Source of the DNA: Diabrotica undecimpunctata
Lineage: Eukaryota; Arthropoda; Insecta; Coleoptera; Chrysomelidae
Length of the DNA: 64,000 nt
Assembly (NCBI RefSeq): GCF_040954645.1
Contig: NC_092810.1
Coordinates: 12,634,377 to 12,698,376, forward strand
Reading direction: 5' to 3'
The first letter of the stretch is position 1. Every line of letters starts with the position of its first letter. Below are positions 54,670 through 64,000 of this stretch, in pieces. The position numbers and the translations under genes are program-made. Under the pieces are notes generated by a model. It was given only the letters and a program-made list of their open reading frames with translations, searched no databases and was not told the origin of the DNA.

Positions 54670-55638
54670 GTTTGCATGTTAAATCATGAATACTAAAAAT
54701 ATTCATTGAAAGTGTATTAGTAAAAACAAAATTGACCTATATTTATGATTTTTCGTATTATTTACGATAATGAAGATATAACCGGTGCACAGTTTTTAAA
54801 TGCTCACTCTGTGTACTCAATATTGAATGCCGGCTGCACAATAACTTTACTGAAATACAAGCTTGGAAAGACGTTATTTTGGCAAATTCATCCGGATTTT
54901 TCTGTTTTAGAATGGTTTATCTTTATTAAATTCTGCTGAAGCACAAAACTACATAAAGTAAACAATCTATAGTTTTCCGTCCACAACTCTGACCCTAAGC
55001 TATCTCACGGGAATATCACAAGTTTTGCTGATTAATCGTTAGCCTAGTTGTTTTATCAACCGAAAACGTATGAGTTGTTTTGTTTCCGAAAGACAAAATA
55101 AAGGATAGGGGGAATAACAAGTTTTTCCGAACTGATGAGAATAATGGTTACGAGTGTAAGGATAATATTTATTTTAGGATTTTTATTGGCGATACCAGGC
55201 GAGTAGGAAAAGTTTTTGCAACACGTTTAAAAAATTTAGTTAAATAAAATATTCTAACTATATTTTCCACTAATATTTCTAAGTACGTCGGTATATAAAA
55301 AAAATTGTTTTTATACAGTGTCTCTGTAAAGTATGGAATAAATTCGATATTTCCTAAATGAAAAGCCTTTTTAAAAAGTTGTTCTGTCTTCACTTAAATG
55401 TTTCCTTGTTTGTCCATTAATATGTTTGAGGTTTTTTGTTTTGCTACCCCAGCTAATTCGGTAACTTTCCTATGGAGATTGAAGTTATCATATTTGTTTT
55501 GTAAGTCTTCTATTTCTTGGCATTTTACAGCCAAATAAGTATCTTTAGCTTCTCTTATTTTCCTTCTTATTTGATTATGCAGCTGTTGATACTGAGTTAT
55601 GTTGATATTCTTTTACCTTGTTTTGTCCTGTCTATATT

Positions 55639-55641
<3 letters not shown>
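54670..55641. other. AT-rich DNA, no gene seen
   Basis: No coding similarity or clear repeats recognised. Confidence 0.4.

Positions 55642-55709
<68 letters not shown>
55642..55709. repeat. (TA)n microsatellite, 68 bp
   Basis: Pure TA tract. No coding retroelement tail is evident on either side. Confidence 0.95.
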
Positions 55710-55711
<2 letters not shown>

Positions 55712-57483
55712 TCTAGCGGTTAATGGGGGCTCCGTACTAAAACGGTATTATACTAACTCCAGGCGAATATACATCGTGTATATTATTATCTGGGTAGCGC
55801 TTTATGTGGACTCCGACCAACACGTCGGATTAAGTGGACTCCGTAATAGGTTAAAACACTTTTGGGATCCGTATACATTTCTTTGCGTACAAAACTAAAC
55901 TCCTCCGATGTTGCCAATAATTTGATTAGTCGTAGATTTGTAAATTTTACAGCAGGTACGTTTTGGAACTTCAAATTTATTTAAATATCAATCAATTTAG
56001 TCATCGAGAAATTTCACAAATAGGTACTTGGTTAATGTAGTTAAATATTTTATGGTGGTTATTTATATTACTTGCTTTAATTATTTTCAAACTTAAAAAA
56101 GTATTTATTATAAACTTGGAAATTGCTAGTTTTCGTTTTATTTATTATTATTTTTTGTTAAAATGTATATGCACTTAAACATTTAGTCTCTAAATGTACT
56201 AACATTGAGTAGAGTAGTCGTGTAACAGTTTAAGAAAGTAGAAGCCCTTCGGTAGGATTATAATAAACTACATAAAATTAAAAGAAACTCTGTAAACAGG
56301 AGATCTTTGTAATTTTTCAATTCCTGCAATTTATGACGTGCAATATTTGTTTCATAAAGTAGTTAAATTTAAACTATATTAATTTATGGGAAGCGTTTAA
56401 AGAAGTAATCGCTAACCTTAATTAGAATACGGCACAATAAGAAGATGAAACTTACTGTATTTTTACTTATTATATTCACAAAAAGAATATCCAAAGTAAA
56501 ATTTAACACGTTTTAATGGAGTTGTAGTGAAATTTGACTTCTTATTACGATACCGGATCCTGTAAAATTTTAAATACATTAAATCTCCCGTAAATTATTA
56601 AACTTATTCTTAGAATAAAATAACAAACTTCTTAGTAATTAGGTACAATATACCGTTCACAATTATGTGATAATGTGTAGGTGTCAAGATTGCACGGTCA
56701 TGTGCCATAAAGTTTCATCTTTCATATAAACATCGATAGTTTTTAACTTTGGGTGTATTTGATTCCACCGTGCTGTACTGTAACCGATCCAACTTGAAAA
56801 GTGTTATTTTACATAAAATTAGAACGTTGACCCTAATAATGACCTATAAATATACATTGTTAAAATTTGTATACATTTATCAATTTAAAACGTTCTTTGT
56901 CGTCTTCTGATCTTCATCTCCATTCGTTCCTAATTAAGCACATGTTATCCACAGGATACCTCTCTCATTTTTAAATCATTACTCTTTTTGCCTTTTGCCA
57001 TGGTTTTCTTTATTTTGTTTATTCATATCGTTTTTACTCATAACAAATATTGGGTAGATTATTGTATCATTAAACTTTCTCCTTATATGTCCGTATCATA
57101 TAAGTTGTCTAGTTATTTTAGCGTATATAAAGTCGTATGTTAATTCCATTTTGTTTAACAATAAAACAGCAAAACTTCTACAAAATTATTTCTATCTTAT
57201 CACTACAACTGTTTCGGAGAGTGCCTTTCTTAAGTCTCAAGTTTCTCGAATCCATCAATCATCCATTGTATTTCTTATACTTTCATTTAAATCCTCTCCA
57301 ATCAAAGATTTTGAAGCAGCTTTGCTCCATAGTCCATTTTTGTTGCTTTTTGTCACTGTTTCTTCTTTCTCTTTATCATTATCAATACGTAGCGCTACAA
57401 CACTGGGTAGGTCTTCGCTGATTACAACTTATCTCCAAGTTGATCCATTTTCCACGAATCTGCAATCAAATGAAAAGTTCATT
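55710..57483. other. Mostly AT-rich; possible RTE-like scrap near 56890-57130
   Basis: A GC-richer patch at 55720-55850 contains three GGCTCCG or GGACTCCG phrases (55727, 55808, 55834). On the minus strand near 57110-57070 the reading AKITRQLI-stop-YGHIRRK resembles the GH(V/I)RR segment of RTE-like tails, but too little survives for a firm call. The rest shows nothing recognisable. Confidence 0.35.
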
Positions 57484-57523
57484 TTTTAAGATATGATTGG
57501 ATGTTTTCTCTCCATTGTATACT

Positions 57524-57667
57524 GACATGCCCCAGTGGCATTCTTTTGTGCTAACTTCCTTTCACACCAGTTCTACAAGTTTGACATCTTGGCGTGACAT
57601 GCCCCAGTGGCATTCTTTTGTGCTAACTTCCTTTCACACCAGTTCTACAAGTTTGACATCTTGGCGT
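57524..57667. repeat. 72-bp tandem duplication
   Basis: Two essentially identical units start at 57524 and 57596 (GACATGCCCCAGTGGCATTC). The related copy at 60250-60850 has only one unit. Confidence 0.92.
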
Positions 57668-57787
57668 CTCTGCACGTGTCCGATATACCTTAAGGGATTT
57701 ATTTTCCTAAACAATATCGTTATGCGAGCTTTCTTTATTCAGTATGTTTTCTTATTCTATACGGATTTGTAGCGATATGATAATGAG

Positions 57788-58009
57788 TTCTGAAGCTATT
57801 TTCTTGTGGCATTTTAAAGTAATTACTATTTAAATGGGAATAAGCCACAATTAAAGCTTAAAGTTAGTTTATTGACGTTTCAATTTCCACTTCGGAAATC
57901 GTTCTCAAAATACAAACATTGGTGAGAATGATTTCCGAAGTGGAAATTGAAACGTCAATAAACTAACTTTAACCTCTAATTGTTGCTTATTCCCATTTAA
58001 ATAGTAGTT
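57788..58009. mobile_element. Foldback (palindromic) element with TSD ATGATAATG
   Basis: Two arms of about 86 bp (57821-57907 and 57923-58010) are inverted copies separated by about 15 bp. Each arm runs from ACTATTTAAATGGGAATAAG to GGAAATC(G/A)TTCTCA. A 33-bp unpaired extension precedes the left arm. ATGATAATG flanks the insertion (57778-57786 and 58011-58019). The uninterrupted homologous sequence at 60250-60850 confirms that this block is an insertion. It codes for nothing. Confidence 0.82.
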
Positions 58010-58031
58010 ATGATAATGGGGTTAAATAAAA

Positions 58032-58339
58032 CCCGAATAAAACTCGAAGCGAACCAACTCTAGCACAACATACTAAACTGCAGAGATTACGATGGGCAGG
58101 GCACGTGGTCCGCATGCATGAGAATAGAATCCCCAGAAAATTATTAAATGCAAGAATGCAGGGAAAAAGACCTGTTGGAAGACCTAAAAAGAGATGGGAA
58201 GATGAAGTCGATGAGGATGCCAGGAACTGCCTGGGAACGCGTTCATGGAAAAGAACAGCGGTAAATAGAGATGGTTGGAGAAGCCTGTTGAAGGAGGCCA
58301 AGGCCCGATTTGGGCTGTAGCGCCATTGGATGGATGGAT
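58032..58339 (+). mobile_element. 5'-truncated RTE-like insertion with (GGAT)n tail, 12-bp TSD
   Basis: The 308-bp insertion is flanked by GGTTAAATAAAA (58020-58031 and 58340-58351). The plus strand reads TKLQRLRWAGHVVRMHENRI, PRKLLNARMQGKRPVGRPKK, RWEDEVDEDARNCLG and RDGWRSLLKEAKARFGL, with the stop at 58318-58320. CGCCATTGGATGGATGG follows. The frame is open. It is a better-kept relative of the insertion at 45520-45866. Confidence 0.85.
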
Positions 58340-58960
58340 GGTTAAATAAAAATTTCTGATTATTTTTCTTTCAAATATTCGGAGTGCTTCCTTATTTGTT
58401 TTAGTCATTCTCCATGACTCACATCCATGTATTAAAATAGGTCTGAAGTTTGAATTATGCTCTGTATTTCTTTAGTGGCATTATTATTAACCGTGATTAG
58501 TGATCTAAGATATTTAAAGTGTCCCATACTTTCGAAATTGTAGTTGTTGACTTTAATGTTTTTTCTAAATTTATTGAATTGGTTGATTGGTTGTCTGTTG
58601 ATTCGCTTGTATTTGGTTTTCATTTCGTTGATTTTATGTCAAACATTTTTTGTGCTCTCTTCACTTTATTGAAGTTTGTGGCGGAAGAGTTTCTCATTAG
58701 AGTTATGAGTTCTATATCATTAGCATATGCTAGGAGTGCTTTGTCCCTTGGGCCGTTAATGTATTACATCTTAAATAGGCGTTATTTCTATTTTAGTAAG
58801 CTGTTCATTAATTTTTTAATTATTGGAATGGAGAATCTGTATTTTATTCGACTGTTTTATAACACAGAGTTTCTTGGAGCATATTTTCATCTTTGGTTTC
58901 CAGTATCATTATTACAAGGATTTTGCTGGATATGGACATAGTGAACCCGGTGGTATGTAC

Positions 58961-59639
58961 ATGATGTTTTCATAACCAACGTTCAAAAATTTTTCTTACT
59001 GTAAATTTATGATTATTTTACTAGGAAATATAGTGTTGTTTAATAATAATAAAGTTCAAGCAACAATTCCTATATGCATTAACTCGGTAATGATAATTCT
59101 GCTCCCCGATACCAGGTAGCAGTCCCGAAAACATTAAAACTGCTACACTCATGCTTCCCATTATCCAACGATTAGCCAGTCCAGTACTATACGCCTTATT
59201 ATGGTATTGATATTGCTGCTGCCCCTCATGAGTGAATAGAATATGCAAGGAAGGTTTTGGCAATTTAATAGGATTTTGTGTGTTAGAATATTATTTTTCC
59301 GAGAAAGTGAAGAATATCAATTTGCTATCGGGATTTAATCCATAAATTATTAGAATGCTATAAAATAATGATATTAGCATAAAAAAACGGTCTAATAGTC
59401 AGTAATAAAGCATATAAATGTTCTTTAACATACAAAAGAGATGACGTAGAGTAGGGCATAACGTAACAATAGACCCATATAATTTTAAAGGATTGCAACC
59501 TTTTAGATATCGTAGATAACGTTGTAATATAAGAAATAAAAGGGAATATTCAGGTAGCTAACTGATGTATTAATAACTCTTATAATACTTTTAAATTCAG
59601 AGGTCTAATACGACTTTCTTAAATCAGGATATATAAAAC
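58961..59639. other. AT-rich DNA, no gene seen
   Basis: An 80-codon minus-strand frame at 59021-59263 is not recognised and lies in a slightly GC-richer stretch (59095-59240). Confidence 0.35.
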
Positions 59640-60010
59640 TGTGATTAAACCAGTGCTAATGTGTGGATATTTGGCCAGAACGCTAACAAAACAATGTACA
59701 TAAAACTCAGGTATTAATTAGATCAGGATTGCTAGAAAAGCCATCAGAAGTATTTTCCGACTTACAAAGGTCCGCGTACTAACCAATACCGAACGGAACT
59801 AATGCCAAGGCCAAACACATATATAAAGCCAACAACGTCGTGTAAGAAGCTAAATCTCAATGCCAAAGTTGCGCTGGCTATATCCAAAGGCTCTATAATA
59901 ACTACATTGCCAAGTTAAATTGGGAGGATGCCCCAAGAGAAAAAATGCCTTTAGGACTTCCAAAAATGAAGGGGGAAGGTAACATGAGGCCAGATTTAGG
60001 AATAATGAGA
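59640..60010 (+). pseudogene. Possible retroelement RT C-terminal scrap
   Basis: The plus strand reads YKTVIKPVLMCGYLARTLTK, then RIARKAIRSIFRLTKVRVLT. This resembles the thumb-and-after region of non-LTR reverse transcriptases (K..I.PVL.YG...W). The following text is compatible with a decayed tail but not diagnostic. It could be chance. Confidence 0.35.
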
Positions 60011-60249
60011 CTATCTACCGACCCATCATATTTATCAACACATGCCTGTTCAACTATATCCTACCTATAGTCAATACTCATCTGTTGGGGACTATCAAAT
60101 CAATTACATGTAATCAAACAAACCAGGCTTAAAAAAAGTTATCTCAGGAAAGGCACTTTTAAAACGTTATTTACGTGACTTATTAAAATTTAAATTTTTA
60201 ATGAAAAATAAAAGATTAGCCATTTGTTATGGGGTTCAGAGAAGAATCT

Positions 60250-60852
60250 TCACGATGTTAATTTTTTGAGATATGATTGGATGTTTTCTCTTCATTGCAT
60301 ACTGAGACGCCCAAGTGGTATTCTTCTGTGCTAACTTCCTTCCATACCAGTTTTACAAGTTTGACATCTTGGCGTCTATGCATGTGTACGATCTGCCTTA
60401 AGCAATTTATTTTACTAAAAAATATCGTTATAAGAGCTTTCTTTATTCAGTATGTGTTCTTCTTCTATACGGATTTGTAGCGATATGATAATGAGGTTAA
60501 AACAATTTTCCTATTATTTTCCTTTCAAATATTCGTAGTTCTTCCTTATCCGTTTTAGTCATTGTCCATGATTAGCATCTATGTATTAAAACAATTTTCC
60601 TATTATTTTCCTTTCAAATATTCGTAGTTCTTCCTTATCCGTTTTAGTCATTGTCCATGATTAGCATCTATGTATTAAAATAGGTAAAAAGTTTAAATTA
60701 TGATCTGTATTTCTTTAGTGACATTGTTATTAACCGTGATTATTTATCTAAGATATTTAAAGTGTTCCATATTTAGGAAATTGTAGTTGTTAACTTTAAT
60801 ATTTTATCAAGATCTATTAAATTGGTCTCTTTTGTTGATTCGCTTGTATTTC
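60250..60852 (-). pseudogene. RTE-like tail (family C), second copy
   Basis: Closely similar in sequence to the non-inserted parts of 57484-58620. The minus strand has TMTKTDKEELRIFERK and a decayed tail (LQIRIEEEHILNKESS, RRQDVKLVKLVWKEVS). It contains its own 89-bp duplication (60497-60674). It abuts the DDE-like pseudogene at about 60852. Confidence 0.6.
60497..60674. repeat. 89-bp tandem duplication
   Basis: Units begin at 60497 and 60586 (TTAAAACAATTTTCCTATTA) and are almost identical. The copy at 58340 has a single unit. Confidence 0.92.
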
Positions 60853-61627
60853 TTCTTAACTTGACGAATTCTTCTTTTTTCATTCTGTGAACTACTAGTG
60901 GGTTCTTTTTACGGAATTTTTTCATCACGTTTAGATAATCATCAACGGTATATAAACGTTGTTGAAATTTTAGGGCATTTTCAAAATCTCCAAAATCACT
61001 ACCATTGGGTAAAAGCTAAGACTAGGAAAGAAATAGCGTAATGTAATTTTTTCAATGGTAGGATGAGTTTCCAAAATCATTTTCAGAATCAAAACTATTT
61101 TAATGCTGCGGTTTTGGCCGCCACAAGAGTCTGACCACAAAATTACATGTTTTGCAGAAGTAACATTTTCTTCAATGTGTTTCTTAAGACAAATGCCTAC
61201 GTCCTGGGCTCCCCGACCAGCTTCACCTTCTATCCAAATATAACAATGACCTTTTTTATCCTTGGCGCTATGGATACCAAGGTTGTAAATACATAATTGA
61301 CGCTTATAATATACAATATTTATTAGAATTCTCAAAAAGGGAAGAGTTTTTCTTTAAATCAAAAGAAAAGGTTTCCACTTCTGGTTGATCGTTGCTTATC
61401 TTCATGTCTAGCTTTCTTTCTTCTAAGTGCACATTTTTTCTTTTTTTAACGCTTAATTGTTCGTTATCTGCGCAATTTTTAATTTCTAATTCGAAACAAT
61501 CACATCTACTAAAAGTATCTTTTTTCAACTTTTTTCTTTGAAGATTAAATCGTGTTAAAAACATTTTTTTGTAAAACGAAAATTTAACAAGGTCATTGTC
61601 TGCTTCTTCAATATACAATTCATACAT
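60853..61627 (-). pseudogene. Second member of the uncharacterised DDE-like family, partial
   Basis: The minus strand reads YELYIEEADNDLVKFSFYKK, CDCFELEIKNC, HLEERKLDMK and ETFSFDLKK. After a one-base shift come YYKRQLCIYNLGIHSAKDKK, YIWIEGEAGRGAQDVGICLK, VILWSDSCGGQNRSIKIV and RYFFPSLSFYPM. After another shift come DFGDFENALKFQQRLYTVDD and KKFRKKNPLVVHRMKKEEF. The order (Cys pair, FDL, YN..IH, WSDSCGGQNR, then an Asp/Glu block) parallels the gene at 29240-34322, but the sequences are quite different, so they are separate subfamilies. The Asp residues in FDL and WSDS are candidate catalytic positions. The N-terminal part is missing. Confidence 0.6.
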
Positions 61628-61762
61628 TTTACTTAATGTTATGTCTTTTGTTAAGTATTCTCTTTCTGTGTTAGCTCTTCTGTAATGTGACTATTATAGA
61701 AAAATTTAAGCAATAACTGAAACTACTTCTTAACCTAAACGCCTCAACAAGTTGCCTACATA

Positions 61763-62183
61763 TGTTGCCAAATATTCGATTTAAACATTAAAACGCTCAC
61801 AAGAGGCGCTTGGTCCAAAACTAATACACAAAAATTAGTCGCTTGCTCTAGTTACGCAAAATTCAAATTCCAAAATAAAAAGAAAGGTACTTAATCTTTT
61901 TAAATATATCTGGTTATCCGTTACTAACAGGTTAATGGGATTTATTACGTAGATAGCTTATGCTTTTTCTATGTTGCCAAATATTCTATTTACAATCATT
62001 AAACCCCTCGCAAGAGGCGCTTGGTCCAAAACTAATACACAAAAATTAGTCGCTTGCTCTAGTTATGCAAAATTCAAAATCCAAAATAAAAAGAAAGGTA
62101 CTTAATCTTTTTAAATATATCTGGTTATCCGTTACTAACAGGTTAATGGGATTTATTACGTATATAGTTTATGCTTTTTTCTA
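61763..62183. repeat. 209-bp tandem duplication
   Basis: Units begin at 61763 and 61972 (TGTTGCCAAATATTC) and share long identical blocks such as AGAGGCGCTTGGTCC and CTGGTTATCCGTTACTAACA, with a few percent divergence. No coding content. Confidence 0.92.
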
Positions 62184-62194
62184 TCTTATTCTTT

Positions 62195-62775
62195 AAGTTC
62201 CATCTTCTATCGAAGGTTGGAAATCATCATGGCTATACGGACTCTGTTGACTGCCGCTCTATAAAGTTCTGCACTACTGCATTCAAACCATTCCCTTAAG
62301 TTTTTAAGCCAGAATATTCTTCGTCTTCCCACATTTCTCTTTCCTCGGATTTTGCCTTGCATAATAAGTTGTAATAATGCGTATTTTTGCCCTCTCATCA
62401 CATGTCCTAAGTACTTAAGTTTTCGTCTTTTGATAGTTAATAATATTTCCGCCCCATTTCCTATCATTCTAGTTACTTCCACGTTTGACATTCTTTGAAT
62501 CCATGATATTCGTAGGATTCTTCTGTAACACCAAAATTCAAAGGCGGCTAACTTATTCAGATGGACTTGTTTTAGTGTTCACGCTTCCAAGCCATAAAGA
62601 AAAGTAGAGAACACGTAACATCGAAGCATTCTCAGGCTCTAACTTTATATCCCGAAAACAAAGAAACTTTTTAAGTTTAAAAAATAATGCACGTGCTATT
62701 TCAATGCGTGTCCTAATTTCTTTTGTTTGGTCTACATCTGATCTTATCCTGTTGTTCCTTTTTTCCACCAGAAAG
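62195..62775 (-). pseudogene. RTE-like tail (family A), minus-strand copy
   Basis: The minus strand reads NNRIRSDVDQTKEIRTRIEI and FKLKKFLCFRDIKLE, a broken stretch, then MSNVEVTRMIGNGAEILLTI, KLKYLGHVMRGQKYALLQLI, GRRRIFWLKNLREWFEC and VRIAMMISNLR, with a stop at 62207. AAAGAATAAG follows as a diverged AAG-type tail. RT and endonuclease are absent. Confidence 0.72.
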
Positions 62776-64000
62776 CGCCATAATCCACAATTTAAGAAAT
62801 TGGGGCTGGGTCTAGTGATGCATAACGCCGTTCATATAGCAATTTGTTGTCACATGTTTATAGTTTTTCAAAAAATGAACTCCGATTTAAAGATTAAAAC
62901 GTAAAACAAAATATAAAAATCTATTGAACCTTATTCAGAAAATTTCAGAAAAGAATAACTTTTGTGAAAGATTGTGGGACACAGTCATATTTTAAGATAA
63001 AAACTTCAATTCAGAGAGTGGACATTCTTAATAAATGTATAATCTAATATGGAAGCATGTTTATGTTTTACAGACTTAGAAAGCACTGAGCACACAAGTA
63101 TTTATTTTTTTATGTACTAGGTCGTAAAATAAGTATACTCAAAACAAATAAATATTATCTACCAAGTATTCTACTCCACTTTAATATCAATGCATCAGAT
63201 ATATTATAAAGATTTCGTCGTAGTTGTAAATTAATAGGAGATAAAACCAAATGTAGAGCATATAGTGAAATCTGAATATCTTAGAATAACTATATCGAGC
63301 GGGAACATTATTGATGAGCAAAAGGGAGACCCATCGCTGAGAAAGTGACAAAGCAATTGGCAAAAGCAAAGGGTACTTTGTACTAAAGTACCCATACTCT
63401 AAAGCATAAGCAGTTCTTTTCGTACTCTTTTAGTAGGTGATAGATTCGACCGTTACTTGATGGAAATTCATTTTATCTAACAATTAAACAGGTATGCGTT
63501 TACACGTCATATTTTGTAACTGAATAAGTTGAGGAGGGGATAACTGTTTGTCTCAAGTTGGTCATTCAGAATTATGTCTGTATTTTTTAATTTGCTAATT
63601 TCCATATATTCTAATATTCATGGAATCTACAGATAGCTTAAGGCCTTTATTATAAATACACTTTTTTAGTAATAAAAATATATAAATAGAACCTAGAATA
63701 CGCCTGTAAAAGTATGTAACCTTTGATCTCTGGGATAAACCCATCTCCTGAACAATGGTGCCGATATATGTAGGTAAAATTTTCTACACCTATTTTAACC
63801 TGTTTATTTCCTCATTATCAATATATATGAGTTGTAACCGATACCACAAACTCATTTACTTATAGAGACTATATATTGACTATAGTTATTACTATACAAA
63901 TCTGACTCGAAATATCGTCTTAAAATAACAGCAACAGAAAAGTGAAAGATTAGTCATTTTTTATGAAGGTTAAAGTAGAAGCGTTCACGAAAATTGAAGT
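62776..64000. other. AT-rich DNA; possible RT scrap at 63225-63360
   Basis: The plus strand near 63225-63330 reads TKCRAYSEI then, after a break, VKSEYLRITISSGNIIDEQK. This resembles the Y.YLGI.I...G.I..E segment of a non-LTR RT thumb. It is short and damaged. The rest holds nothing recognisable. Confidence 0.35.

Larger units (their letters stand above)
57484..58960 (-). pseudogene. RTE-like reverse transcriptase piece (family C), twice interrupted
   Basis: The minus strand reads INGPRDKALLAYANDIELIT (about 58770-58710; the YADD box is now YAND), KYKRINRQPINQFNKFRKNI, ESMGHFKYLRSLITVNNNAT and TKTNKEALRIFERKIIRNF (to about 58360). The segment is then cut by the insertion at 58032-58339 and the foldback at 57788-58009. 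It resumes below 57787 as a decayed tail. The same tail without those insertions occurs at 60250-60850, which shows the original join. A 72-bp tandem duplication lies at 57524-57667. Confidence 0.65.

Noticed and set aside
57890..57960. Hammerhead ribozyme core in the foldback element (GAAAC after a GATTTCC/GGAAATC stem)
   Set aside because: GAAAC is present, but the required CUGANGA is not; the matching place reads TGAGAA or GAATGA. Not supported as a ribozyme.
59021..59263. 80-codon minus-strand frame with a hydrophobic stretch
   Set aside because: No start context, no recognised family, surrounded by decayed repeats; kept only as a note.

Overview
This window looks like a stretch of AT-rich insect nuclear DNA (possibly beetle or bug; the order cannot be fixed from sequence alone). 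I find no intact host gene. Almost everything that codes is a transposable element or its remains: non-LTR retrotransposons of the Jockey, I, R1, RTE-like and restriction-like-endonuclease types, and DNA transposons of the piggyBac, pogo/Tigger, Transib and Helitron types. One tRNA-derived SINE, one LTR-like insertion, a foldback element, satellites and several small tandem duplications complete the picture. Elements are repeatedly nested inside one another, and many insertions can be bounded to the base by target-site duplications (TSDs).

Layout. 1-5530: nearly complete Jockey-clade element on the minus strand with both ORFs open. 6133-8515: piggyBac pseudogene split by a 1185-bp TG..CA insertion (6566-7750, TSD ATAC). 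9866-10445: three-copy repeat. 11932-13010: two piggyBac pieces in the wrong order. 13690-15175: small retroelement scraps. 15350-16306: a 122-bp satellite. 16816-16935: TA microsatellite. 17090-17720: Helitron helicase scrap. 18542-18839: SINE with a 14-bp TSD. 20058-20611: seven regularly spaced hairpins whose stems co-vary. 21877-24696: a whole Transib (RAG1-related) transposon with 5-bp TSD GATTG. 25088-28028: R1 element carrying an RTE-like insertion, followed by a second RTE-like element. 29240-34322: an intron-bearing decayed gene of an uncharacterised DDE-like family, split by a 2.77-kb pogo-like transposon with an open 633-aa transposase (31087-33854). 34634-37770: two I-clade pieces. 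38441-39957: Jockey piece with a 12-bp TSD. 40555-42203: third piggyBac. 42425-46362: RTE-like pieces. 46960-49770: non-LTR element with a restriction-like endonuclease. 49951-51430 and 51809-54659: RTE elements, the second nearly whole with a 10-bp TSD. 57484-62775: more RTE-like pieces, a foldback element, tandem duplications and a second member of the uncharacterised DDE-like family.

There is no operon logic. The order of events is readable from nesting: an LTR-like element went into piggyBac, RTE-like elements into R1 and into each other, pogo into the DDE-like gene, and a SINE into an unrecognised reading frame. Only the first Jockey element and the pogo transposase keep long open frames, and both show substitutions at expected catalytic residues. 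Family assignments come from motif recognition without database searches.
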